Origin: Gnetum montanum
Lineage: Eukaryota > Streptophyta > Gnetopsida > Gnetales > Gnetaceae
Length of the DNA: 43,162 nt
Assembly: GCA_015680685.1 (NCBI GenBank)
Contig: MNCI01021439.1
Coordinates: 68,840 to 112,001, forward strand
Direction of reading: 5' to 3'
Shown here one piece after another: positions 1 to 11,349 of the stretch (its first letter is position 1; every line of letters begins with the position of its first letter). The translations under genes and the position numbers were made by a program. The notes beneath the pieces are model-generated. The model saw nothing but the letters and a program-made list of their open reading frames with translations, searched no databases and was not told the origin of the DNA.

Positions 1-1015
1 TGGAATGCCTGTAAATGATGTTGAGGATCAGCGTTGTATCCCCCTTCAAAACGTGGGATATTATTTATGTCCAAATGCTTGATCCTGCTATCTTTAAGTG
101 CCTTGTGGGGATCCTAACTACCTTTTTGATGTCTAGCATTCTTCGAGTTGCGAGTAGGGGTTCATCATGATCATTCCTATCATGACGTCTGTGATGTCTT
201 CATGGTGGTTCCCTACTCTCCCTACGTCCTTGCCCTTGTCCTAACTCCTGACCTTCCTATCGAGGTCTTTCATCTTCTTTACTTTTACCCTCTCCGTTAT
301 GCTCATGGTGGCTACACCCAGATGTGGAAGGAGAGTGTGAATGGTGAGATGAAGGAGAAGAGAAAGGGGATCCATCACCATGGTGATGTTTCTTACCTTC
401 TCTCTAGCTGCTTTGGCCCTGATCATTGTAACGATCTAAGTGTCCGTCCTTAGTGTGAATAGTTGTTCCTACCGTGAACAGTTGGTGTTCATGGGGATTA
501 GAGCCCGTAGCATGTACAGTTGATCAAAGGCCCTGGTGCCTAACCTCTTCACTATTGTGAGGAGGAGGAACATCGTTTTCTAAGAAACCCATTGTGAGGG
601 GTTCCTCGTCTCTTATTTCACTAAGAACATGGGGGACCTTGCCCTTCAACAATGAATGCTGGCTCTCCTGCCTTTCATCCCGAATATGTTGGGCATTTGT
701 GGGATGATAATCCCTTGTGTCAAAGTTATCTAGAACGTATTCCGTAAATAGTTCTTGCATGCCAATCTGTGCTAAAGCACGGAAAATCATGTTAGGGACT
801 GATCAATCCGGGGGTAACACAATGTTACCTTGCAAATCTCTCCATCGTAGTTGTTCTTCTTGATGGAGAATAAAAGTAAAATCAGGCACATACTCATTGG
901 GATGAGTATATATCACCTTAGATTGTTTAGGACTTAGTTGGTCTAGGTTATGCATATGATGCTGACTATCTTCTGTGTTGTCCTTAGGTGAGTTAACCTT
1001 ATGAGAAGAAGCCAT
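1..1015 (-). pseudogene. gag of Athila-like element B (partial, runs off the window)
   Basis: This is the N-terminal part of a Ty3/gypsy gag, the structural protein of the retrotransposon particle. Translation starts at 1015 (MASSHK) and stays in one frame to about 524, with one in-frame stop near 803. It is clearly related to the gag that starts at 11,204: both share a YTHxxEYVxxFTFILH block followed by QGNIVLP/KGNIVLL, and 1-450 matches 10,120-10,480 (Ser/His/Arg-rich linker, then the start of the core gag domain). The start lies about 120 bp downstream of a primer-binding site and LTR, as expected for a first ORF. The copy is broken by stops and continues beyond base 1. Family assignment rests on the primer-binding site and the relationship to element A. 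Confidence 0.75.
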
Positions 1016-1137
1016 TTTATTGGTGTGCTATTCACTGTTATATATTTTCTTAATTAACTAATTAACCCAAAGGTTCGTTAAGGCTCACAACGATGTCAAA
1101 GATTTCCTAATGTTCTAATTGGCGCACAAACACTTAG

Positions 1138-1156
1138 TTCCCCGGCAATGGCGCTA
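1138..1156 (-). other. Primer-binding site of element B
   Basis: On the minus strand the bases directly inside the LTR read AGCGCCATTGCCGGGGAA, close to the tRNA-Asp-type primer site (GCGCCGTTGCCGGGGA) that I associate with Athila-group elements. It sits immediately next to the LTR end at 1158 and upstream of gag. This fixes both the LTR boundary and the direction of element B. Confidence 0.7.
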
Positions 1157-1992
1157 ATGATGAGTGGCGAGGTACCCCTACACTCAACCATACAAAATGA
1201 GTGTAGCACGCACGATCCGGTCAAACTCTGTAGACTAAATGCCTAAACGCTGCAAGGAACACTTGGGGTTAATTAATCATTGTCTTCCCAGACTTACTTG
1301 TTGTTATCACAGTGTATGGTTAAGTAAGTCCGAGGTATATGATTTTTTTGGTCTTTTACTGTTTATCTCCTATGCTAAACGGTGAAGGGTTGAGAGACTA
1401 AAACTAATTCTAACTACAGTGCTAAGTCTTAGCATCAGCATCCATTCCCACTTGTCGTACACACCCTGAACTGTGCAACTGTGGCTACCAAACGCTAATC
1501 GTTACTAGGATTACCACACATAACGCATGTGCTCGAAGCGGTCATACTGAGGCACCTAACTAGCCTAGGTGTGACAAGTAGCCAATTTTTTGACTAGCCG
1601 TACACATCCATAGATGCTCGTAATCAAGTCGTACTTGTCCCACATTCTAGGAGGAAAGGATGAGAGAACCTAATCACGATGAGTAGTCGATTCCTGGGCT
1701 AGCCATACATGTTCGTCAATGCTCATAACCAAGTCATACTCATGCCGCGTTACTAGGAAAACGATAAATAACATTAATTAAACCTATCCATGTACTGCAA
1801 GGTTTATCCACAAAGCTCATCTTTATTGTCGTACACAACTTGCGTTCAGGTACAAAGCTGCTCGAATAAAGAACCATTCACTTGGGGGACTCCTACTGTG
1901 GGCACATGGAAAATATTCTATCTCTAGGGTGATCAATCTGCTAGAGCTTTGCTACTTTACACCTAGGATCTGAAATGAGGGGAGTGCTACCT

Positions 1993-2003
1993 CTTATTTA
2001 TAG
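1993..2003 (-). promoter_or_regulatory. TATA box in the Athila-like LTR
   Basis: The minus strand reads CTATAAATAAG. It lies between the palindrome array (upstream) and the R/U5 region (downstream), where an LTR core promoter is expected. The sister LTR has CCTATAAATACAT at the equivalent place. Confidence 0.6.
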
Positions 2004-2018
2004 ATTTGGTGGTGGATT

Positions 2019-2123
2019 GCGATATCGCGTACGCGATATCGCAGGGAACGACGCGATGTCGCGTACACGATATCGCAGGGGATGCGATATCGCAGCGGTC
2101 ACAATATTGCGTACGCAATATCA
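2019..2123. repeat. CpG-rich palindrome array in LTR U3
   Basis: Four palindromic modules occur in 105 bp. 2019-2042 is a perfect 24-bp palindrome built from GCGATATCGC cores around CGTACG; 2050-2075 is a near-perfect variant; 2083-2094 is a single core; and 2104-2121 is the perfect palindrome ATATTGCGTACGCAATAT. They start 16 bp upstream of the TATA box, in U3. The flanks are AT-rich and poor in CpG, so the cluster stands out. Confidence 0.8.
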
Positions 2124-2170
2124 CGGCTTGTGCAATTCATGTCTCATCAATCACCAAGATAGTTGCCTTA

Positions 2171-2182
2171 TTTCCCTCCCCC
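2171..2182 (-). other. Polypurine tract of element A
   Basis: The minus strand reads GGGGGAGGGAAA, just outside the U3 end of the LTR and downstream of the env-like ORF, where plus-strand priming occurs in LTR elements. It is about 21 bp from the inverted-repeat boundary I chose, so either the LTR is slightly longer or the true tract is elsewhere. Confidence 0.45.
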
Positions 2183-2518
2183 AAGTGCACCTAGAAGGTA
2201 GTGGCATTTCCAAAGATTTCTAGGAACTATTACTATCCTAGAATGGACACCGTTACCCCTTCAGCACTAGGATTTGAGTGCGTGAGTGCCTACATTCGTT
2301 GGGCAAAGAAAGTTGATGCTGTGTCCTTAAACTAGATTATTTTATGAGTTACCTTGTTCAAAAGGCCCAAGGTTGGTTAGTAGATAAATGGGTCATCACC
2401 CAGACTAGCTTGTTGTTGCTGCAAGAGTTGTTCTTAAAGCTTTTGCATGTGCTCCATAGTAGCATGCACCTCTATTGTTGTTTCATAAGTGGGTGGTGAT
2501 GGTGGTTGCTCCTCTTCC

Positions 2519-3469
2519 TTAGTTATGGTAGGGACCTTTTTCTTTCATCATTTTTTCCCAAAAGGTGGTAAGAGCATGTCTTAATGTGTCATTGGAGTAG
2601 TAGGCTATCCCTCCCCTTTTGCACAATTTTTTAATCAAGCATGGAAAGGGGAGTTCCTTCCTCTCACGTTGATTTTCTTTGAATCACTTTTCTATTTCCA
2701 AATAGATTAGCTATGGAAGGTTAATGGGTAATTTCCTACTTAAAGCAATGCACACATAGGAAAAAAAGGCTATCACCTTACTAGGCCTCACCATTGGATT
2801 GAGGTGGTAGGATATTATCTTGAAGTAAGCACGTTCTGCCATAGTGAGTACACCATACTCCTTGTGGTCCACTTCGTAGCATTGCTAGATCCACTTCCTT
2901 TAGACCTTTGGATCTACTTGTGTATATATCTCTATCAAATTGGTCCTAGTTTTAGGTAAGCCAAGGGCCTGAGAGATGGCCTCCACCAAGTAGAACATAC
3001 TTATGTCCTTGATCTTCACAATGGCATCTGGTTTCTTATTATTCTAGAAGAGATAGGTCTCTCCCATGTACCAGTTCCCACTGAAAGTGATGATTGGTCA
3101 CCTGGTAGAGCTTTGAAGCTATGCTTTGACATCTTCTAGGGAAAAATCTAGGAAGGTACTAAAGTTTAATTCTTGAAGAACTAAATGTTGGATATCCCTA
3201 GACTAGATTTGCCTAAGGTAAGCATCCATCAAAGTGACCTCAAGGCTTGTCCTTGGTCTCAGTGCCTCATCCTAATGGAATTTCTCTATATCAACTTGGG
3301 AAATCTATCAGATAGATTCCACTTCGAGCTCCTCCCAAAAAGGCACTGTTGCATAAGTTTGTGCTACTTGCTCCTGGGATTGTTCTTGCTGGCCCCTTCT
3401 AGTTCTAGGTTGCTTTTCCCTTGATTGGGATGGTCCTCCTTGCTGTGGGCATTTTAATCTTAGTGCCAT
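2519..3469 (-). pseudogene. Env-like extra ORF of element A
   Basis: From the ATG at 3469 one frame runs 317 codons to a TAA at 2519-2521 without a frameshift, interrupted by about eleven in-frame stops, most of them TAG. The product starts with a Gln/Arg-rich basic segment. Further on come FYLVEAISQALGLP and YFKIISYHLNPMVRPSK, then a hydrophobic stretch and a KELPFPCLIKKLCKRGGI-like end. This arrangement and the motif style match the 'putative plant transposon protein' domain (Transposase_32 type) found in the extra ORF between pol and the 3' LTR of Athila elements, sometimes called env-like. Its role in the element is unknown. It is certainly non-functional here. Confidence 0.6.
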
Positions 3470-5400
3470 CTGTAATCACAACATGATCAAGGATTAGCAT
3501 TTGATGTGTACCTTTGGAATACTTTAGTACCTTATCTCTTTGGGTTAGTTACACTTGGCTAAGTTGTGGTTATGGTAGATTTAATTATTTTAATAATATT
3601 TGATTTTAATGTCTACCAAAGTTCATTAGGAAGGTTTAAGTCTCATAAATTAGTCATTTTAATATTATTTTATTAGTTAAACCTTGTGGGAGTTAGAAAA
3701 AATTTGAAAAATTCATAAAAAACCTAAGGTTTATGGCCCCCATGATGTAGAGCTCACCTTTGGTAGTTGCAGGACTAAAGAATGAGGGTAATTAAACAAA
3801 TATTATGAACGTTATGGGCTTTGGAAGGTTTGGGGCTCTAAAAAATTACCAAAACTCCTCTTGCATTTGTGTTAAATGGCAAAAATTCACTAAGTGTTAG
3901 ATGCTATATATAGATTTTTTCCCATACATCGATGGGTTCCCATTGATGGGATCACATTGATGCTATCAGCTCCATCAATGGGATTGAAAGATAAAATTTT
4001 CATCTTTGAAAAAATATGAGAAAATCAAAGAGTTTTTACATGAAATTGGAGTCGAAATGAAGCCCAAGAAGCCTAGAACTCGATGAAATACATGAATATG
4101 GCTAGATAATGCATAAAAAAGAGATTTCATTGGGAGAATGATGGAAAAGTGCCATGAAGGAGTGCACAACTAGATGTAACTGACATGGAGCACAAAAGAT
4201 TTGAATGCAAAAATGCCAAAGGGATAATGAAATTAACTAACCCAACCAAGGAATATGCAAGTGGGTCCTCCCCATAGCAGGGTCATGCCCTTAATGCCCT
4301 TGCATGCCCTCAAACCAAGGAGTTCATGTGCCTCATGGGTGACTAAAGGTTAGGATTGAATCATCAAAGAAACTATCTAGAAACTTTGACACATCAAACT
4401 AAGACATTGAACAAAAGATGAAAAGAGGTAGTCAGCTGAGATCTAGAAAGTAGAGATGGATGAGGTTGAGAGTGGAATGGAGTCCCATATCATGGTCACA
4501 TGAAGTCCCTTGTGGATTTTCTAATTAATATGACATGATAATATCCATCCTTGGTTTGAATTAAAACCTACCACCTTCAGTGACTTTGCATTGACACTCT
4601 AAGACTAGTCCACCCCCTCAAGGCACAAAAATATCCCCATAGATTAATCATCATTCCTAAAGGAGAAGAAAAGAGAAGTAAGAAGTGATATGGGCCTTAC
4701 TTAGAGGGGACCTTCAGGCATGGGTAACAAGTTTTTCTAGTCCCATAACTAGTGCTTGTAGCTTGTTATTTCATTTAAGAGGTGTGCTTTGAATTCATAT
4801 TATTCTCTCTTTTTTTTGGATTTTTGGGTGAAAACCACACCATGCAAAGAATTTTAGCTTTCTATTATTGATTGATAGTGGAATCGTGAGAAATCCATGA
4901 AAACACTCATGCACCCAAGAGGATAGGTAAGTACAAAGAGCATCAATTCCCCTTGAAGTCACATCTTTATCTATTCATTTAATCCTTCCCAAGTTTGAAA
5001 ACTACCAAGGTCANGTGAAAAACTAAGGAGTCACTTTGATAGATCAACATGGATGGTCATCTCCCGCATGATTGAGTTGGAAGGAGGAAATCCAAAAAAT
5101 TAAGCATGCATGTTCATCCATTAAGGGGTTCTAGTGACTAGCTCTCTTAGGTTCATGGAAAGGTTTGATTTGTTGCATGTTGACCAATAGTTTCTTATTT
5201 GGGCTTTTAGGTATGTAAATTAACATGGTCCTAGAAAGAAAGGTTTCATAGATAATATAAGGCCCTTCCAACAACATTTGGAACATAGTTCTTTGTGGCA
5301 CATGTGTGGGATTCTAGTATAGGATCCTATCTCTTGGTTGAAATTTCACTTCTATATTTCAAGGTCATGTCATTATTTATTAAATGCCTTGTGCAACTCA
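3470..5400. other. Spacer between pol and env-like ORF of element A
   Basis: No convincing gene. The segment is AT-rich and includes a polypyrimidine run at 4,803-4,818 (polypurine on the element's strand). A TATATATAG box at 3,904-3,912 is followed by a cluster of short inverted motifs (CCCATTGATGGG, TCCATCAATGGG, CATCGATGGG) up to 3,984. Pol coding probably decays into the right end (5,000-5,400), but I cannot follow its frame. One undetermined base (N) lies in the line starting at 4,981. Confidence 0.5.
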
Positions 5401-5499
5401 TTAGATGACAGGGCTACCAATTGATTCTCCTCTAGCAGGATGAGGTTCATCAATCTTTCTTTTTATGCTAGACTTAGGTCAAGGTCAAGGTCACAAGTT

Positions 5500-6205
5500 G
5501 TTGATAGTGTATGGAGCTTTGTTTGAATTAGAAAGGTTGGTAACTTTCAGTACACAAGCTCATAGAAAGAGTACTCAATATGAAGTTTCCAAGTGAAGTG
5601 ATAGGCCCAAAGGACATCATTGAGTTTTGTGCTTCAATCCCTCCTATATTTACTAAATATTCTTCTTATTATTTTTGTTATCTCCCTATTGGTAACCTCA
5701 ACTTGACCATTGGCTTGGGGATGGTAAGGTGTTAATTTATGTTTAAACTCCAAGTGTTGCATGAGCTTCCAAAAGGTAGTGCCTATGAAATAAGTAGCAT
5801 TGTCAAAAATAAGTGCACGTGGCACCCCAACCTCTTCACAACATATTATTGTACAAATTGAGCAATCATAGAATATGTGCAGTCAATGATGAAAGCTTCT
5901 ATCCATTTTGTACAATAGTCAATAATGACTATGATGTATGTCTTTCCATTTAACATGGGTGTTATGGGACTTATGAAGTCAATGCCCCAAATATTAAAGG
6001 GCTCTAGTGATTAGATCCACTGCTGAGGTCCCTTCATACAATCAGTCATTTTACCATCATGTTGGCAATGTCCACAGGAGCGGATGAAGTGGTGAGCATC
6101 CTTGAAAAGTGTTGGCCAATAATACCCTACAATGAGGATCTTCATGGTTGTGCATCTCCCAACATAGTGGCCCCTACAAGGGCCCTCATGAGCATATTGA
6201 AGCAT
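5500..6205 (-). pseudogene. Integrase region of element A pol
   Basis: This is retroviral-type integrase, which joins element cDNA to chromosomal DNA. At 6,205-6,011 the zinc-binding HHCC module is readable: an EGPCRGHY segment, then GYYWPTLFKDAHHFIRSC and CGHCQ. At 5,825-5,634 the catalytic core reads PRALIFDNATYF (the usual second acidic residue lies just before it), then TPYHPQANGQVEVTNREI, holding the final glutamate of the DDE triad. The parts lie in different frames separated by stops, so the domain is broken. The order, with integrase downstream of RT, is the Ty3/gypsy order. Confidence 0.8.
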
Positions 6206-6399
6206 GTGTAGTTAGTCAACATTAGGTACATACCAACAAACTAGACCATTAGCACACACTTTGTAAAGGTGTCCAGTGATTTCCATGAAGAATTTTTCTT
6301 GGTGAAGAAAATGTTGTTTCTTCTTGTTGTCCCACTTCTAAGGCATCTCCTGAGTGAGAAGGTAGGTGAGAATGCCATTGTACTAGTTGGGTTCAGTCA

Positions 6400-7699
6400 G
6401 CATTTGTTTAGTTATAGCCCTATCAAAGAGAAGTTCATCAGGAAACTAATCCGGTAGATAGCTCTCCTCTTTATTATCCTATCTTAATTGAGACAAGTGA
6501 TTAGTAGCCATGTTCTCAGTCTTCTTTGATCTACCATTGTAAACTCAAATTCCTGTAAGATCATTATCAACCGTATGACATGAGGACACACCATTGGCTT
6601 ATTCATCAGGAACTAGATTATACTATTGTTTGTGTGCATGCACACCTTATATCCAAGCATATAGTGCCTAAATTTCTCCAAGGTTCAATTTTTTTTTGTG
6701 ATGTAGTTTAGTTGTGCACCCACAATGCTTTTGCTCGCATAGTGGATATACTAAGGACATTTCTAATCATCCAACTACGTTACCATAGCTCCCAAGGAAT
6801 AATTGGAAGCATTTCTTATGATGTGAAAGGGTTTGGACTAATCAAGTGTTCATAGAATTTTTGTTTCCATAAGATTCTGTTTGAGCTACTAGAATGTACA
6901 TATGCATTCTTTGATATAGATAAATAGAGCATCCTTCTCTGTTAACTCAACAAACGGTTTATTGATCTTAGAGAAACTCTCAATGAATCACTAATAGTAG
7001 ATAGTGTGTCTAAGAAATTATCTCACATATTTAATTGTTTTTGGTCATCTAGTAATTCCTTGAATGACCCTTACTTTTTTAGGGTTCACCTTGATTCCTT
7101 TTTATAAAATTATATGCCCTAAGACAATGCCTTCTTAGATCATCAAGTGGCTTTTCTGCTAGTTGAGCCTAAGGTTTGTCTCAACACACCTTTTTAGTAC
7201 TTACTCAAGACAGTCTATAGCTTACTCAAACCTAGCCCCATAGGTGAAGAAGTCATCCATAAAGACCTCCACCTTGCTACCAATTTGTTGTTGGAAGATG
7301 CTCAACAAAAGGTGTTGGAATGTGGTAGGTGCATTGCATAGGCCAAATGACATCTTTTTGTATCCAAAATTCCCATAGGAACTCTTGAATTTTGTTTTGG
7401 CCTGATCCTCTAATGCTATCTAAATTTGGTTATAGTCACTATAATCATCCAAAACGCTATAGTAGCAATGCCTAGAAATGGTATACAACACCTAGGACAC
7501 AAATGGTAATGGAAAGTGATCTTTGTATGTTACCATATTCAATAGCTTGAAATTGATGCAAACCCCCCCATTCACCACCTTTCTTTAGCACTATCACAAG
7601 TGGGCTAACCCACTTGCTATTGGCAATGGAATAGATGAACCCTAGCTTGAGGAGCTGTTCAATCTCCTCTTTCATGATCTTCTTCAATTTGGGGTTCAA
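6400..7699 (-). pseudogene. Reverse transcriptase / RNase H region of element A pol
   Basis: RT copies element RNA into cDNA. The region opens at 7699 with MNPKLKKIMKEEIEQLL, GFIYSIANSKWVSPLVIVLKKGG, the standard Ty3/gypsy RT entry and typical of Athila. The catalytic motif is visible in another frame as VEVFMDDF at 7,252-7,266. The following ~800 bp contain scattered RNase H-like pieces in mixed frames (for example a NYSVTEK-type position recoded by stops). Several frameshifts are present, so this is a relic. Confidence 0.75.
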
Positions 7700-8229
7700 T
7701 CATTGCTATGGCTGCCTCTTTAGCTTAATGAAAGGAATCATGTAGATGTGATGTTGGCATATCTTAGGATCAATTCGAGTAAGTTTAAGATATAACCAAG
7801 AAAAGGCTGTTGGCCATTTATTGACCACCTCCAATAGCTTCTTTTTCTATGCAAGAGCAAGGTTGACATTGATAATAATCAACTTTCCATTTTTCAAAAA
7901 AGCATACTCCATGTCAGTTGACCAAATTTTTCAGCTTAAGGGGCTCCTGTTTAAAACTTTTAGGGATCTTCAACCCTCCCCAATTAGTTTCATCAAGTTC
8001 ATTAGAGAGTTGGTGATGGATTTTATCCATCTCATCCATACCTTCAATGTAGGCACTCATAAGGCTCTCAATTTATTCCATGTAGAGATTTGAGCTACTT
8101 TTAGGTTTAGTTATCAGCCATTGGGTGTTTTCCTATTTTTTGGATACTATGTACATGCTCCTTTGGATTTCTATCACATTAGCACACTGCTTGCATGCTG
8201 TGATTGATGTACCTTTCACGGTCCATAAT

Positions 8230-8560
8230 TTCTACATGTAGTTGCACCCTATGTCACTGTACATGATTCATGGAACACACCTCCTCTCAATCTTTCCCAT
8301 GATGATTGGAAAGTACCCCTTGCAGTTGTCTACATGAATCACCAAAAAGTCAACAAGACAATAGCACCCACCAATCGTGGTCAAAATGTCCTCCACTAAT
8401 CCCAAGGAAATAGTGATGGACTGATCTAACAATTCAAGGTAAATGTTGCTCCTCTTGAGAGGTGTCAGGTTCTAGGCTTTGTACATTTCATGGGAGATTA
8501 AATTTACACCAAAACTTAAGTCTAGAAGATCCTTGCAAGGCTAATTTTCATTGGTTTCCA
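8230..8560 (-). pseudogene. Aspartic protease region of element A
   Basis: Downstream of gag on the minus strand a segment reads DLLDLSFGVNLIS, then LDQSITISLGLVEDIL, FLVIHVDN and a PIIMG end. This is the layout of Ty3/gypsy proteases of the Athila type (normally DLGASINLMP ... GIVEDVLV ... PIILGRPFL), which cut the Gag-Pol polyprotein. The Gly-Ala of the active-site loop is not preserved and a TAG interrupts the frame. Confidence 0.6.
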
Positions 8561-8849
8561 AATAAATTAGGAGACTCCTAAGATCAGATCTTTTCTTGGG
8601 AAGGTGGCCAACCTTTATCCAATCTATGACCACATGGGTTAACATGACAATATGTACTTTGGAAGGCATTTGGTTTGAAGGGTTCTTGAATGATGTAGTA
8701 GAGTATGAGGAAGAAGTAGAATCATCAATCGCAAGTGTCAATGAGGGATTAGTAGGATTGTTGGTTCAAAAAAAAAAGATCTTTTATTTTTTAAACCACT
8801 CAACTAGGAAGTCAGTAGTAAGTTAATAACCCTTCTGGCATTTCTTTGC

Positions 8850-11204
8850 TATGGCTAGGCAAGAATTTTACCTTGCATGGATGGAGGTTGTAGAAATTTA
8901 GTTGAGGGTGGAGATACATGTGCAAAAGTATGAGGATGGTAGAATGGAAATGGGGATTTCCCTCTTGGAGATTAAGCTCTATAGTATTCAAGAGGGTAGT
9001 AGTGGTGTTGGAAGGATGTGTGATTGGAAGGTTTATGTAGAGAAATTGGTTGTTGAACATAGTATCCATATGGATCTAGCTACTAGTATGGGTACTGCTA
9101 CCTTGGTGGTGGCATGCCCCACAATTATGGGTGCTGCCACTATTGGTATTGCTCATGAGGTTGGGATGGAGCTCCACTTGAATAGTAGGCTTGTTGTTGG
9201 TGGAACTACTTATAATTGCCTTGAGGATAAGGTAGCCTCATGGGTGCTTGTCTTCTTGTCAATCTAGGATTTAGTGTGTACACCCTAGACTTTTGTAAGT
9301 GTGACATAATGGGACAACATCCATTAGGATGCCAGTAGTGGTAGATGTCACATCAACCATCATCATCTATCTTAGATTTTGCAACCTCTTCAATGGTAGG
9401 AGATTTTACCCTTATCCCTTTGATAGGCATGTTCAACTTCTTTCATTTTCCTTTAGTCACAATCACTACCTTACTCTTTGGAATCTTATGCAATTCTAAG
9501 AGTAGTTTGGAATTTATCATCCAAAGAATCCCACATTTTATCTACCTTGGCCAATATTTTAGAAACATATTTTTGGATTGGCAAGGTTTTATGTTGCACG
9601 ACTTCATCAAGTGGTGCCTCCTTCTTATTGTCACAAAACTAGACTTTCCTTTTTCTAATGGAAGGGTCCTAGTTGCACTCTTCCACACTGTCTATTTTTC
9701 TCAACTCACCTTCTTCTTTGGTCACTTGCTCAATTAGCCTTTGGATCTAATGGACCCTTAGTTCTAAAAGTCTCCCTTGGGCATAGACCCCAAGAGTCCT
9801 CATTTCTATCCGAAGTCCATCTATGATATGGCATAACTATTCCCTTTGAGAAAAGCCATGGCCTAGGCACCTATGTAACGGAGAGTAATATCTATCCATG
9901 GTCATATCCAAGGATTCATGTGTTCCTTATCTCCATCCTTGGATCTACTTCCTCAAATTAGACACTTGGGAGTACATTTGATATTTGTCATTGAAGAGTT
10001 CAAGCATCATGCTTCATCATTTGATTCAATTCTAAGGTCCAGTACATCTTTTAGCCTCTTTGATGAGTGTCATGGAGAATAGCTTTAATTTTTTTCATTT
10101 TTTTCAACATTTTGCAAGGCACAAGCATCATGAAAGGCTTGAAGATGATTTTTTGGATCAAAATTGTATCCCCCTTTGAACTCAAAGATATTGTTCATGT
10201 CCAACTATTTGATTCTACCAGCTTTCACATTCCTCATTGGAATTCTCATAGCCTCTACAATGTTCAACATGTTTCCTGTTGTAAGCAAAGGCTCATCATA
10301 ATCATAGCCCCTATGATGGCTATGATGGCTATGATGCCCTCTATTATCCCTTCCTTCATGGTGGTGGGACTCCCTTGATTACCCATGCACTTGGTCTCTA
10401 TTATTCTAGCAGGCCCTATAATCATCTCTATCCCATTGGTCATCTCCATCACAATCTCATCCTTTGTAGCTTTGGTTACAGTTGGAGGAGGAAGAAGATG
10501 AGGATGTCAAAGGTGAAAAGGGAGGAGAGCTAGCACTAGCATGATTCTTGTTACTCTTTCTCCTTTGATCATGTCTGAAATCATCATGTTTATCTTTGTC
10601 ATGGTGCTTATCCTAGTTCCTACCTTGACTCCATCCTTTGGAGGCCCCACTAATCATGGAACCCATTTTTCCTTGAACAATGATTATTTATAGTGGGCTG
10701 TAAATTCTAGTTAGGGTTCCCTTCATCAAAGAAGAAGGAAGGAGAGTCAATGTTTTGAGAACCCCTAGAGAAGGGATCCTCACCTTCATTCTAGCCTAGT
10801 AGGAACAAGGGGTTTGTGAACTATTTTTCCTTTGATGCCTTGTAGCAAATCTCCTATTTCCAATCTTTCTTTTGTTGTGCCTTAGTGGGATGATAATCCT
10901 GATAGTCATGGTCAAGAACAGCATACTTAGCATTAAGCCCTACGATGCCCAATTTCGTGACAATTTGGATTAACATCACAAGAATTGATTGATTGGACAA
11001 CAACACGATGTTTCCCTTCATGTTCTTCCATTGAAGCTATTCATCCCAATGTAGGATGAAGGTGAAGTTTAGAACATACTCATCAAGATGAGTATAGACC
11101 AGTTTGCATTATTGGTGCACTGGTGGTTTTGACCCTTCACACCTTTATTGATTAGATCTTCCTTCGTATGGTAGTAGAGAATCTCCCCTGTGAGAAGAAG
11201 CCAT
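8850..11204 (-). pseudogene. gag of element A
   Basis: Translation starts at 11204 (MASSHRGD), about 130 bp inside the primer-binding site. The first ~160 codons stay in one frame with several in-frame stops and show YTHLDEYVLNFTFILH and KGNIVLL, shared with the gag of copy B at 1-1015. Further on (10,200-9,960) is the INMNNIFEFKGGYNFDPK-like start of the core gag domain, followed by a Gln/Tyr/Pro-rich tail towards 8,900. Stops and frame changes are frequent. The small GATGGCTAT triplication at 10,313-10,333 is a local expansion in the His/Ser linker. Confidence 0.65.
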
Positions 11205-11330
11205 ATTATATTAGAAGAATAAAAACATGCATTTATTATTATTATTTTGAATGATGTTGACTTTAGGGTTCATTACAACATTGTTGTATAATTTCATTAA
11301 CTCCTAGGTAGCGCACATAGCTAACTAGAG

Positions 11331-11348
11331 TCCCTAGCAACGGTGCTA
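11331..11348 (-). other. Primer-binding site of element A
   Basis: The minus strand reads TAGCACCGTTGCTAGGGA, a decayed version of the same tRNA-Asp-type primer site seen at 1138-1156. It lies immediately next to the LTR end at 11,350. Confidence 0.6.
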
Positions 11349-11349
11349 A

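Larger units (their letters stand above)
1158..2149 (-). repeat. Athila-like LTR shared by elements A and B
   Basis: The LTR is about 990 bp, bounded by the inverted ends TGATGAG at 1158 and CTCATCA at 2143-2149. It holds a minus-strand TATA box at 1993-2003, upstream palindromes (2019-2123) and a U5 end next to the primer site of B. Blocks along its whole length match the LTR at 11,350-12,191 (for example the GATGAGTGGCGAG end, the CATCCATTCCCA block and AAAGCTCATCTTTATT), but with considerable divergence. To the left is gag of B, so it acts as the 5' LTR of B; to the right is the polypurine tract and env-like ORF of A, so it is also the 3' LTR of A. The right boundary could lie up to 20 bp further out. 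Confidence 0.7.

Noticed and set aside
148-453. Plus-strand open frame of 101 codons at the window start
   Set aside because: Antisense to the His/Arg-rich linker of gag B; the homologous segment at 10,260-10,450 is open on neither strand in the same way.
9345-9737. Plus-strand open frame of 130 codons
   Set aside because: Antisense to the decayed gag/linker of element A; Phe/Leu-rich composition is the mirror of a Lys/Glu/Gln-rich coding strand.
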